Below, one piece after another: positions 9,092 to 16,910 of a stretch of DNA of 64,000 nt (within the stretch, counting starts at the first letter, position 1; each line of letters begins with the position of its first letter). The notes under the pieces are model-generated. The model was not told the DNA's origin and ran no database searches. It saw nothing but the letters and a program-made list of their open reading frames with translations. This stretch comes from Candidatus Woesearchaeota archaeon. GTDB lineage: Archaea > Nanobdellota > Nanobdellia > Woesearchaeales > JAAOYA01. The stretch is taken from contig JAAOYA010000001.1 in the NCBI GenBank assembly GCA_018221105.1, positions 221,733-285,732 on the forward strand. Direction: 5' to 3'. A program made the position numbers and the translations under genes.

Positions 9092-9676
9092 TTAAGCCTT
9101 TCCTTTATTCTTGCCTCTGGACTCGACAATGACTAAACGTTTTTCAACCTCATCATCATTGTAGGCTTTTAGTACCATCTTAAAGGCTTTTTTTGATATT
9201 GTGTGATGTTTACTCTCTAATGCTTGTCTTAGTAAATGCAGGTCTACTGCTTTGTCTTCGATTTTTGTTGAATTAAAACTCAGTCCGTAATCAATAAAAT
9301 ACACTTTGTCTTCACATAATATCATGTTGCTTGTTGTCAGATCACCGTGCATTATGTCATTGTCATGTAATTTTTTTATTTGCTCTCCGATAACACTTGC
9401 TAATGTTGGGTTTTGTTCAATCACATCACGAACTTTTGGTCCGTCAACATATTCCATTTTGATTAAATGCTTTTTCTCATCAACTTCTATTAAGTGTGGT
9501 GTTGGAATTAAAGTTGATATTTTTTCTAATACTTTTGCTTCGCGTCGAGTTCTTTTTTTTCGCAGTTCAGAGTCGATTGTTTCGTGGCGATAACTTTTTT
9601 TGACGCGTTCTTTAACAATAATATTGTCAGCTAATGTTATTGTTGCTTCTGCTCCAACAGCAATTATTTTACTCAT
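9092..9676 (-). CDS. bud32: KEOPS complex Ser/Thr kinase Bud32
   Basis: A 194-residue small atypical protein kinase of the KEOPS/EKC complex, which makes the t6A37 modification of tRNA with Kae1. It has the compact Bud32 layout: a nucleotide-binding GAEA at 8-11, Lys22 in the IIVKERVKK strand, EYVDGP at 75-80, catalytic HGDLTTSN at 110-117, and IDYG (DFG equivalent) at 128-131, with a basic C-terminal tail. In many archaea Bud32 is fused to Kae1; here it stands alone, upstream of hisS. The call is firm from motifs and length. Confidence 0.93.
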   Translation of the reverse strand: MSKIIAVGAEATITLADNIIVKERVKKSYRHETIDSELRKKRTRREAKVLEKISTLIPTPHLIEVDEKKHLIKMEYVDGPKVRDVIEQNPTLASVIGEQIKKLHDNDIMHGDLTTSNMILCEDKVYFIDYGLSFNSTKIEDKAVDLHLLRQALESKHHTISKKAFKMVLKAYNDDEVEKRLVIVESRGKNKGKA

Positions 9677-9724
9677 AACATAATGGAAAACTGTTTTTTA
9701 TTAAAAAGATTTGTGAGAAAACTT

Positions 9725-9733
9725 TTTATATAA
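9725..9733 (+). promoter_or_regulatory. TATA box
   Basis: TTTATATAA, 29 nt upstream of the ATG at 9754; a leaderless promoter. Confidence 0.6.
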
Positions 9734-9753
9734 GTATCACGCGAGAGTAGAAA

Positions 9754-10458
9754 ATGCTCGAACCTAAGGATAACCCAGAATATCAACCCGGAACAATAGT
9801 CTGTAGCAATGTTTATGAATTCTCAAAACCTTATTGGGGCATAGTATTACCAAAAGAAGCGTTTGTTACAGCATTCGAAGAAGAAAAAGGAGCTTGGCCT
9901 GCTGGCAGAAAAATTCAAGGAAAAGGTGTTAAAGGTCGAAAAATTACTGAAAGATTTCTCAATAAATATGGTTATTTCATGCCTTGTTATGATGACGATA
10001 ACGTCATATTTAGCTGCGTAACCGGAGGGACCCCTACGGTAGTTGCCGATCCTAAAGAATTTATTGAAGATGCTCGATTTGTAGGAATTAAATTTCCATC
10101 AGATACTTATAATACAACATTAGGGCGAACGATGGGTTTAGAAGTTATAAGTGCTTATCCACCGCCACTAGTAAGCGCAACAAATCCCGAAGAACTATTA
10201 ACTCTTATCAAACATCGCAAAGCCTTTACCCAAGAAGTTGGAGGTGTGCATTATGAAAGCCAACGTGCATCTTCTTGGTTAGACACCCTCTATGCATTTT
10301 TTACAGGTCAATTAAAAGGCCAACCAACACTTCCTGAAGCCGAAGCAGTAGCTAAAGGGTATGACAATCAACGCGTAAAATTCATACAATTACTAAGAGC
10401 TTGTGATTTTGACGAAGGACAAGGTATTGAAGGAATAGTTAATATAGAATTGGAATAA
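9754..10458 (+). CDS. hypothetical protein, 234 aa
   Basis: I do not recognise the family. It is a soluble mixed alpha/beta protein without a signal peptide or membrane segment. Seen in the sequence: a strand-rich N-terminal half (GTIVCSNVYEF, YWGIVLPKEAFV), a basic segment (KIQGKGVKGRKITERFL) at about 53-70, a GGTPTVVADP turn near 96, and a helical C-terminus. Codon use favours final A, unlike the T-ending codons of its neighbours. It is a single-gene transcript with a clear TATA box, and it converges with the eS1 gene. Confidence 0.6.
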   Translation: MLEPKDNPEYQPGTIVCSNVYEFSKPYWGIVLPKEAFVTAFEEEKGAWPAGRKIQGKGVKGRKITERFLNKYGYFMPCYDDDNVIFSCVTGGTPTVVADPKEFIEDARFVGIKFPSDTYNTTLGRTMGLEVISAYPPPLVSATNPEELLTLIKHRKAFTQEVGGVHYESQRASSWLDTLYAFFTGQLKGQPTLPEAEAVAKGYDNQRVKFIQLLRACDFDEGQGIEGIVNIELE

Positions 10459-10461
10459 TAA

Positions 10462-11232
10462 TTATTTAGAAGTATTCTTAACTGTTGTTTTCTCTATTTT
10501 TTTAACATTAACAGCTTTTTTTAGTTCTTCTTTAATAGGTTCTTTTTTCGCTTCTACTTTCTCTACTGTTTTCTCTTCTGTTTCAACTTCTTCTTTTGTT
10601 TCTTCTGTTTTTGGTTGTTCTTTTGCAATTAATGCTTTTTTTTGCATTTTTTGTGTTGTCTCAATTTTGAAAAGTCTTACTTCTGAGTTTCTAAGCGGAG
10701 TGATTTTTTTTAGTGTGCTTGATAGTTCGCGTTGTAGTTTGTGACGTATTAATTCTTGTATTATGTGCTCGTATGTGTTGTTTGAAACGTATGATACTAG
10801 AAAATCGATTGTTTTTTGTCGTAGCGCTTTTTGTACTGCTCTTGAAACAACACTGTTTGTTATAACTAATGGTTTTACTCTGACGTGTACTGAATCTTGG
10901 GTTTTGCACACGAATGAATCGTCAACTCTTGAGCGTCTCCTGCGAATAAGTCTTTTGACTGATGATGGTGTTAGCTCGTACTTAAACAGTCTGGTGTGGC
11001 CTTTGTTTTCTTTTACTTGTATTACTTCAAAGGTTGCTTGAATGTTTCGCTGTCGCATGTCGCCTGTCACATTCATTAAAGTGTCAGTGATTTTTTTACC
11101 TACTAATTTGTTGACGTCTATTGTTGGAGTGTGACCTATTACTTTGTTGTTTAAGTAATTTGGCGCTATTAAATCGTACCATTTTTTGCGCTTCCACTTG
11201 TCAACTGTTTTTGTTTGTCGTAATTTTGCCAT
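10462..11232 (-). CDS. rps3ae: 30S ribosomal protein eS1 (S3ae)
   Basis: A 256-residue ribosomal protein of the archaeal/eukaryotic eS1 family, a component of the small subunit near the mRNA exit. The core (1-195) has the family hallmarks: KWKRKKWYDLIAP at 12-24, MNVTGDMRQRNIQATF near 53-68, and RRRRSRVDDSF at about 96-106. Residues from about 200 to the end form a Lys/Glu-rich tail typical of archaeal S3ae but longer than most. Its TATA box overlaps the stop codon of the upstream methyltransferase-kinase gene, so it has its own promoter although it lies 31 bp downstream of that gene. Confidence 0.95.
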   Translation of the reverse strand: MAKLRQTKTVDKWKRKKWYDLIAPNYLNNKVIGHTPTIDVNKLVGKKITDTLMNVTGDMRQRNIQATFEVIQVKENKGHTRLFKYELTPSSVKRLIRRRRSRVDDSFVCKTQDSVHVRVKPLVITNSVVSRAVQKALRQKTIDFLVSYVSNNTYEHIIQELIRHKLQRELSSTLKKITPLRNSEVRLFKIETTQKMQKKALIAKEQPKTEETKEEVETEEKTVEKVEAKKEPIKEELKKAVNVKKIEKTTVKNTSK

Positions 11233-11262
11233 TTTAGTGAATTTTGAGGAAAAGGTCTCCTA

Positions 11263-11270
11263 TTTATAAA
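11263..11270 (-). promoter_or_regulatory. TATA box of the eS1 gene
   Basis: TTTATAAA on the minus strand, overlapping the stop codon of the upstream gene and 31-38 nt before the eS1 start. Confidence 0.5.
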
Positions 11271-12406
11271 ACTTTTGCTAGTGTAGCGACTAATTTTTTA
11301 TAGTTTTGTGCTGTTGGTTTGCTCTTATAATTTTTTGCTAGTGAGCGCAAAACATCAATGTTTTTTTTGTCATGAACTAGCATTCTAATAATGTATTGTG
11401 TGAACTGTGTGATGTTTGATGGCTTGACTGTTTTTTTGGAGCGCTCAAAATCTATTAGTACTGGTTCTTGTTTTTTTGTTATTAATATGTGCTTGTAGGG
11501 GTTTGTCAGTTCTTTTTTGTTAAGTCCTAAACTGTCAAGTGTTCTTAATTGTTCTAAGATTTTTTTTATGATTTGATAGTTTGTTGTTTTATTGTTATTT
11601 TTTAAAAATTCCCCGATTAATTCTCCTTCTATAAACCAGTACACGAAATAATTCTTGCCTGAGAATACTATTTTTGGGCCAATGTTTTTTTTCTTGAGCA
11701 TTGTTAGCTGCGTTATTTCGTTTGTTATCGTGTCAACCTTGCTAATTGGGTTGTGAAATTTCGCGGCTATTTTTTTGTTTTTGTAAACTCCTGTGTATAT
11801 CAATCCTCTGTGGCCTCTTGCGAAAAGCATTACATTGCTGACTTTTTTTTGGTTTAGTGTTTTGAGGTGTTGATTTTTTGTGAGTTGGTATACGTAGAGT
11901 GTTTCAAAAAACTGTGTTTTTTTTGTTAATTGTTTTTTTTCAAACCCGTTCTCTGCTATTATCGATTCTACTTTGTTTTTTTTTGTTTGATTGCTAAACA
12001 AAAATAGTATTTGCCCGTCATCTGCTAGATAATCGCTTGCATTGTCTAAGAATTTTTTGCTTACTTCCCAACCTTTAGGACCGCCGTCAAGTGCCACGTC
12101 AGGTTCTGCCAATTCGTCGTTTGGCAGGTATGGAGGATTGAAAATTATTGTGTCAAACTGTCCTTTAATGTTTTTGAACATATCACTTTGCGCGTACTCT
12201 ATTTTTTTGTGGGAGTTGTGTTTTTTTGCGTGGCTTATTGCTTTTTTGTCAATGTCTACTGCTAGCACACTATTGACTGATTTGTTTTTTGTGGCGCTTA
12301 ATGCTTGCACTCCACTTCCTGTGCCCATGTCTAAGACTTTGCCACGTGCTAGAATGTTTACTTGTTGTGCTAGTAGTTCGCTGTCCTCTAGTGGTTCGTA
12401 TACCAT
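11264..12406 (-). CDS. HemK-like glutamine methyltransferase fused to a COG2112-type kinase
   Basis: A 380-residue two-domain protein. Residues 1-175 are a compact Rossmann methyltransferase of the HemK2/Mtq2 type, with SAM-binding DMGTGSG at 26-32 and NPPYLP at 90-95; this family methylates the Gln of the GGQ motif in class I release factor aRF1. Residues about 185-380 are a protein-kinase-like domain of the archaeal COG2112 type: RGHRGLIYTGV at 197-207, the Lys of IAAKF at 216, YWFIEGELI at 256-264 and LIDFERSKK at 317-325. That group lacks the standard HRD motif, as here. The two parts are usually seen as separate proteins. The methylase role is firm; the kinase substrate is unknown. Confidence 0.85.
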   Translation of the reverse strand: MVYEPLEDSELLAQQVNILARGKVLDMGTGSGVQALSATKNKSVNSVLAVDIDKKAISHAKKHNSHKKIEYAQSDMFKNIKGQFDTIIFNPPYLPNDELAEPDVALDGGPKGWEVSKKFLDNASDYLADDGQILFLFSNQTKKNKVESIIAENGFEKKQLTKKTQFFETLYVYQLTKNQHLKTLNQKKVSNVMLFARGHRGLIYTGVYKNKKIAAKFHNPISKVDTITNEITQLTMLKKKNIGPKIVFSGKNYFVYWFIEGELIGEFLKNNNKTTNYQIIKKILEQLRTLDSLGLNKKELTNPYKHILITKKQEPVLIDFERSKKTVKPSNITQFTQYIIRMLVHDKKNIDVLRSLAKNYKSKPTAQNYKKLVATLAKVL

Positions 12407-12414
12407 TTTTTAGT

Positions 12415-12903
12415 TTAGAAGTAGTCTTTTATTTTATGTTTTACTTGTTCGTGGCCAAGCCAAGCTAAAAGTATTATGGCGTCAAGTGCTGGCATGAGCT
12501 CGTTTGTGAAAAGTCCAGGGCATATTTGACCACTGTAAAATGGAAATAGTGGAGCGTAAGCTCCAAGTATTAAGCAGTCGAGTGCTATGTGTAATGTCCA
12601 ACCAAAAGCTATAATGTATAATGCTAATGCGATCTTTTTTTCTTCCCACACACTAAAAAATATTGCGACTGTTAAAATAATTAGTGGCAATGCTATTATG
12701 TGAGTGAAGCCGCCATGGAAGAAAAATGTTTTACCAGTGAACAATTTTTGAAATCCTCCTAGTACGATGTCAATATCAGGCAAGAGTCCTGCAATACCTG
12801 CTAAAAATATATAATTAGTGCCAAAACGATTGTTTGCAATGTAGTGGCGGTACAAGTCAACCAAGACTATTGCTATTATCACGTGTGTTACTGCGTTTGG
12901 CAT
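12415..12903 (-). CDS. YdjM-like membrane-bound metal-dependent hydrolase
   Basis: A 162-residue integral membrane protein with four to five hydrophobic segments. The conserved metal-site residues of the YdjM/LexA-binding inner-membrane hydrolase family are visible: His7 in the first helix (AVTHVIIA), PDIDIV at about 42-47, and HGGFTH at 63-68, with a further HIALD near 105. The family is a predicted metal-dependent phospholipase or hydrolase; its substrate is unknown. It sits 9 bp upstream of the methyltransferase-kinase gene on the same strand, so the two may be co-transcribed. A TATA-like TTTATAAA lies about 30 nt upstream. Confidence 0.8.
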   Translation of the reverse strand: MPNAVTHVIIAIVLVDLYRHYIANNRFGTNYIFLAGIAGLLPDIDIVLGGFQKLFTGKTFFFHGGFTHIIALPLIILTVAIFFSVWEEKKIALALYIIAFGWTLHIALDCLILGAYAPLFPFYSGQICPGLFTNELMPALDAIILLAWLGHEQVKHKIKDYF

Positions 12904-12952
12904 ATGACTAGTAAACCAATTGTTGATTTATAAAGGTTGTCAATTAAATAAG

Positions 12953-12961
12953 TTTATATAA
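12953..12961 (+). promoter_or_regulatory. TATA box
   Basis: TTTATATAA, 33 nt before the ATG at 12986. Confidence 0.55.
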
Positions 12962-12985
12962 CATCGATTTCTTAATAATCAAATC

Positions 12986-13390
12986 ATGACTAGGAAAAAA
13001 ACAACATTATCTGAAGAGATTAACATTTTGGGAGAGGAGTTATCGCAGATTAAAGAATTAGAAGATCTTATTGGTGTTGATGATGATCTACTAAGAGCAC
13101 AGTTTAAAGCAGACACTAGCGCTGGCAGATTACTCAAGAAGATGGAGCATAATATTATTTTGATTCAAGAACAGTTAAACCTTAAAAAAGAGGGTGCTGA
13201 CTTGAATCACGGAGTATTGCAAGAAGCGCACCAAAGCATCAGGTATTGGATGAACAAGCTTACAGACTTGCGTGATAAAATGCAAATGCGCCAGAAGATG
13301 GAAAGAAGTTTTACTGATCATTTCTTATCACTTTTAGACCAGGCTGAAGAATTGATGAAAGAAGCCTTCGAGCACTTAGAAGACTCTTGA
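12986..13390 (+). CDS. hypothetical coiled-coil protein, 134 aa
   Basis: An all-helical, charged protein of 134 residues with heptad-like spacing of Leu/Ile along most of its length (about 8-30, 50-75 and 85-132). No enzyme motif, Cys cluster or membrane segment is present. It has its own TATA box and is followed, 50 bp later, by an aminopeptidase gene with a separate promoter. No family is recognised. Confidence 0.6.
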   Translation: MTRKKTTLSEEINILGEELSQIKELEDLIGVDDDLLRAQFKADTSAGRLLKKMEHNIILIQEQLNLKKEGADLNHGVLQEAHQSIRYWMNKLTDLRDKMQMRQKMERSFTDHFLSLLDQAEELMKEAFEHLEDS

Positions 13391-13440
13391 ATTAAAAATT
13401 TTCCAATAATTTTTTAAAAAGCTACAATTGACAATATACA

Positions 13441-14550
13441 ATGTTGAACACTGAAGAATTTCTAGAATGGTTAAACAAGGAAGGATTGCAAAGCTATGTT
13501 GACAAAAATTATTTGTATTTTAAGAGTTTGCTCAATAAATGTTTTGTTCCAAAGTCTAAAGAGAACATTTTGATTTTTACTGATCTTGGCTTTCCAGCAA
13601 GGCGTATTGCGCCACTACTAGCAGCTAATTATTATAGTGCTGCTAAAGGGTTAGGCCATGATGCTAAGATTATTGTTCAAAACCCTAAGTTTGGCGGGGA
13701 GTTGGCTGATGAGAACGTTAGAAAGGCTTTGATTGACGCTCCTGATGGAAGTATTTTACTTTTGGCTTTTTCTGGAAAGCTTGGTTTTTTGCAAAAGAAT
13801 AAGATGAGTTTTCGGTCGTTTATCAAAGAAAACAAACATCATTTCGCGTCAACTATTGGACTTCAAGGATTGGATACTAAAATGATTGAAAAGTTAGTTC
13901 CAATGTTCACTATTGATTATGAACAATTACAGGATAAAGCTTCTAAACTTAAAAAAGTATTGGAAGGCGCTAAAACAATGAGCGTGAAAACCGCTAGTGG
14001 CACTGACTTGAATTTAGAACTTGACAATAATCCTATGAGCGTTGTTGATGGTAGTTTTTCAAGCCCTGCAAGCGGTGGCAACCTTCCAGCTGGAGAAATT
14101 TATTTTCCGCCAATCACGTCTTCTGTCAATGGAGTGGTAGTTGTTGACGGTTCAGTAAAAGTAAGTGATGGAACCCTTAAAATAAAAAATCCTATAACAC
14201 TAACAATAAAAAATGGTAGTGTGATAAAAATTAGTGGTCAAGAAGAAGCAAGAAAGTTTCGTGAAACTATTGATAAAGCAGTGAAAAATAATGGTGAAGA
14301 TGCTCGTGTTGTTGGAGAGTTCGGAATTGGTTTAAACCCGGCGGCAAAGATTATTGGCGCTATGATTGCTGATGAGAAAACTTTGGGCTCGGCACATATT
14401 GGTATTGGTTCGAATTATTGGTTTGGTGGCAGCATCAATATCAAAACGCATTTAGACGCAGTATTTTTAAACCCTCAAATATTTATAGATGGAGAAGAAT
14501 TAACAATAATTAAAAATGGTTTACAAGCAAGCAATACTAATTCGCAATGA
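13441..14550 (+). CDS. leucyl aminopeptidase / aminopeptidase T family (M29-like)
   Basis: A 369-residue metallopeptidase-like protein of the archaeal COG2309 group, which removes N-terminal residues from peptides in the cytoplasm. The C-terminal half carries the conserved motifs: GGNLPAGEIYFPP at about 213-225, GEFGIGLNPAAKI near 295-307, DEKTLGSAHIGIGSN near 315-329, and the final HLDAVF. These hold the Glu, His and Asp metal ligands of the family. A T-rich TATA element (TTTTTTAAAAAG) lies about 30 nt upstream of the ATG. Its 3' end overlaps the pth2 start by 35 bp, so the two are probably coupled. Confidence 0.85.
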   Translation: MLNTEEFLEWLNKEGLQSYVDKNYLYFKSLLNKCFVPKSKENILIFTDLGFPARRIAPLLAANYYSAAKGLGHDAKIIVQNPKFGGELADENVRKALIDAPDGSILLLAFSGKLGFLQKNKMSFRSFIKENKHHFASTIGLQGLDTKMIEKLVPMFTIDYEQLQDKASKLKKVLEGAKTMSVKTASGTDLNLELDNNPMSVVDGSFSSPASGGNLPAGEIYFPPITSSVNGVVVVDGSVKVSDGTLKIKNPITLTIKNGSVIKISGQEEARKFRETIDKAVKNNGEDARVVGEFGIGLNPAAKIIGAMIADEKTLGSAHIGIGSNYWFGGSINIKTHLDAVFLNPQIFIDGEELTIIKNGLQASNTNSQ

Positions 14551-14860
14551 TTTGAAATTGCCAAAGGGTAAGATGGCGGCGCAAGCAAGTCACGCGTCAG
14601 TTGACGCTGTTCTCAAAGCTGACAAGAAAATTGTTAGTGAGTGGCAATCCTGTGGAATGGCTAAAATAGTCCTAAAAGTTGCCAGTGAGAAAACTCTTGT
14701 GAAATTTTTCCAATTAGCAAAAGATAATGGTTTGGCGGCTTCACTGATTACTGACGCTGGAAAAACTGTTATTGCTCCTGGGACAAAAACCGCTGTTGGC
14801 ATTGGCCCTGCCAGCGAAGAAGAGATTGACATTATCACTAAAGACTTGCAATTGATGTGA
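14516..14860 (+). CDS. pth2: peptidyl-tRNA hydrolase, archaeal/eukaryotic type
   Basis: A 114-residue Pth2 enzyme that releases peptides from peptidyl-tRNAs dropped by the ribosome. Family motifs are complete: LIRNDLKLPKGKMAAQASHA at about 8-27 (with the catalytic Lys/Asp region), TLVKFFQLAKDNGL near 58-71, and the C-terminal PGTKTAVGIGPA at about 89-100. Length is exactly that of the family. The start lies inside the end of the aminopeptidase gene (35 bp overlap, different frame). It converges with lysS with no gap. Confidence 0.95.
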   Translation: MVYKQAILIRNDLKLPKGKMAAQASHASVDAVLKADKKIVSEWQSCGMAKIVLKVASEKTLVKFFQLAKDNGLAASLITDAGKTVIAPGTKTAVGIGPASEEEIDIITKDLQLM

Positions 14861-16438
14861 TTATAAACTATCAAATAATTTTGCTACTTTTTCTTGTCCT
14901 ATTATTAGCACAAAGTTTGCTAGTTGTGGTCCTTTATCTTTTGCTATTAGAGTGTTGTACGCTGCTTTGAAAAAATCTTTTACTTCCAAATTATTGTTTT
15001 TTATTATTTTGTAGAATTCTTCGTGTAATTCTTTGTCAGTCCAAGTTTTTTCTTGTAGTGTTTGCGCTGCTTGTTTTAGTGCTGTTTTTGTTTTAGTGTC
15101 AAGTTTTAAGTCTGTTGGCGCTTTGTCTTGTACTCTGAATTTGTAATCGTCTGGAGCGTGTTTCTCTAGCCATCGCTCTACACATTCTGCTCTGTTGAGT
15201 AACCGTTTTTTGTCATTGTCATCAGCTAAGTGTTCGCTGTAATGATCTATTATTTTTTCGTTATTGAACGAGTAAATTTGCACTACAGTGCTCAAGTGTC
15301 GAAAGCTTGGTTGAAAGGGTATTTTTTTGCTTGGGGCCTCTACACAGCTTAACTCGTAAATTCTTTTTTGTTTTAGTGTTTCTTTTTCACTGGCGTCTTC
15401 TGCTTTGTAGTATATTCTTTCGCATTTGTCAAAGTCTTCATAGATTTTTATTACGTCAACGTCAAAACTTATTGCGAATTCAGCGTTTGGTCTGGTGCCT
15501 GCGAACAACCATCTGACAATTGCTGGCTCGTAGACCTCAAGACATTCTGCTAGTGTTATAACATTGCCTGTGGAGCTTGAGATTTTGCCCCCTACTCCTT
15601 TTACTCTGACAAAATCATACATTGTATATGTTGGAGCAGTCCAATCATAAATTTTTACTATTTCTTGCCCTGTAGTGTACGAGCTTCCTTGTGTTGAGTG
15701 GTCTTTGCCTCCTGGTTCAAAATCGACTTTTTCATAAGCCCAGCGCATTGGCCAGTCAATGCGCCATGGTAGTTTTAGAATGCTTGTTGTTAGTATATCG
15801 ATTTTTTCTTGATAATTGCAAGTTTTGCAGTTGATTGTTATTGTTTGTTTGTTGTCATAGTCGCAAAACGTGACGTCGTCAGTGCCGCAAGCCGGGCAAT
15901 AACCGCTTAATGGCAGCCAATCATTGGCTAATGGCTCTTTGCGATACTTGTTGAGAACATCTTTTATTTTTTGAGTGTTTTGCAATGCCACTATAATATT
16001 TTTTGCGTACTCGCCTGCCCTGTACTTTTTTGCCTGGTACAAGTATTCAGGGTTTATGCCAACAATTGCCACGTCACGCTCTACTTGATTTTCAAAATGC
16101 TTAGCATAACTTTCAACTTTTGAGTAAGGGTCTGGTATGTCAACTATTGCTTTTCGCAAAAGTTTTTGCAAATCTTCTTGTCCTGGCAGGTTGGAGGGTA
16201 CTTTTCTAAAAACGTCATAATCGTCCCAAGAGTAAATAAAACGAACTTTTTTGCCAGCGTCAATGAACGCTCTGGCTACTAAGTCGACTGTGATGATTTC
16301 GCGAAAGTTTCCAATGTGGACAGTTCCTGATGGTGTAATGCCTGCTGCCAAAACATAAGTCTTTTTGTTGCCTTTCTGTGCTATTACTTTATTTACAGTG
16401 CTGTCAGCCCAGTGCATTGCAACTTGTTTTTTTGTCAT
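14861..16438 (-). CDS. lysS: lysyl-tRNA synthetase, class I
   Basis: A 525-residue class I LysRS, the archaeal form, which charges tRNA-Lys. The signature HIGN is at 41-44 in a TPSGTVHIGNFRE context. The KMSKS loop is KISSSTGN at about 284-291. A Cys-rich zinc-binding insert (CPAC, CDYD, CKTC) occupies about 175-210. The C-terminal helical cage domain is complete. A TATA-like TTTTTAAATAC about 30 nt before the ATG gives it its own leaderless promoter, divergent from the RimB-like gene. Confidence 0.96.
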   Translation of the reverse strand: MTKKQVAMHWADSTVNKVIAQKGNKKTYVLAAGITPSGTVHIGNFREIITVDLVARAFIDAGKKVRFIYSWDDYDVFRKVPSNLPGQEDLQKLLRKAIVDIPDPYSKVESYAKHFENQVERDVAIVGINPEYLYQAKKYRAGEYAKNIIVALQNTQKIKDVLNKYRKEPLANDWLPLSGYCPACGTDDVTFCDYDNKQTITINCKTCNYQEKIDILTTSILKLPWRIDWPMRWAYEKVDFEPGGKDHSTQGSSYTTGQEIVKIYDWTAPTYTMYDFVRVKGVGGKISSSTGNVITLAECLEVYEPAIVRWLFAGTRPNAEFAISFDVDVIKIYEDFDKCERIYYKAEDASEKETLKQKRIYELSCVEAPSKKIPFQPSFRHLSTVVQIYSFNNEKIIDHYSEHLADDNDKKRLLNRAECVERWLEKHAPDDYKFRVQDKAPTDLKLDTKTKTALKQAAQTLQEKTWTDKELHEEFYKIIKNNNLEVKDFFKAAYNTLIAKDKGPQLANFVLIIGQEKVAKLFDSL

Positions 16439-16494
16439 AGTATGATTTAAGCGTTGTAGTATTTAAAAATTCTTCTATGAGAAAAAACACTAGT

Positions 16495-16503
16495 TTTATA
16501 TAA
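16495..16503 (+). promoter_or_regulatory. TATA box of the rimB-rimK pair
   Basis: TTTATATAA, 31 nt before the ATG at 16526. Confidence 0.6.
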
Positions 16504-16525
16504 TAATTTGTCATGCTAGTTTTTA

Positions 16526-16858
16526 ATGAGAGAGGTTGTTGGGTTGGTCGAGAAAATAGTTATTTTTGGCGTTACGCAAAAAAGTGTTAATGCTAAAATT
16601 GACACTGGCGCGGTGCGCTCAAGCATCTGCCAATCACTGGTAACTGAATTAAAACTTGGCCCTGTTAACAGAGTGAAAGTTTATAAGAGTGCTCTTGGAA
16701 AACAACAAAGACCTCTTATTAGAATAAAAATCAAGATTAAAAACAATGTTTTGACTGAAGAGTTCAGTGTTAGCAAGCGTGAAAACCTTACGACTCCTGT
16801 GCTGATAGGTCAGAACATACTAAAAAAAGCAAGTTTTATTATTGATCCACTAAAATGA
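16526..16858 (+). CDS. RimB-like retropepsin-fold aspartyl protease
   Basis: A 110-residue protein of the RimB / ATP-dependent zinc protease family (COG4067). Despite the name, it is predicted to be a retropepsin-like aspartyl protease. The active-site motif is KIDTGAVRSS at 24-33 with Asp26. The C-terminal VLIGQNIL matches the family's second motif. It normally partners an ATP-grasp ligase of the RimK type that adds Glu tails to proteins; here the RimK-like gene follows directly, with its original ATG overlapping this stop codon (ATGA at 16855-16858), a sign of translational coupling. Confidence 0.85.
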   Translation: MREVVGLVEKIVIFGVTQKSVNAKIDTGAVRSSICQSLVTELKLGPVNRVKVYKSALGKQQRPLIRIKIKIKNNVLTEEFSVSKRENLTTPVLIGQNILKKASFIIDPLK

Positions 16859-16910
16859 AAGCAGCAATTATTAGTATGGCAGTGAGAGTTCGAAAAAAAC
16901 ATATGATGCT
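16855..16910 (+). pseudogene. out-of-frame N-terminus of the RimK-like gene
   Basis: The ATG at 16855 overlaps the stop of the RimB-like gene and begins MKAAIISM, a normal RimK-type N-terminus. It runs out of frame at the GG of 16878-16879 and stops at TGA 16912. If one G were added there, the frame would continue through SESSKKTYDA into the main ORF. So the gene has lost one base near codon 8, either as a true mutation or as a sequencing/assembly error. Reinitiation at 16911 would lose about 19 residues. Confidence 0.7.
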
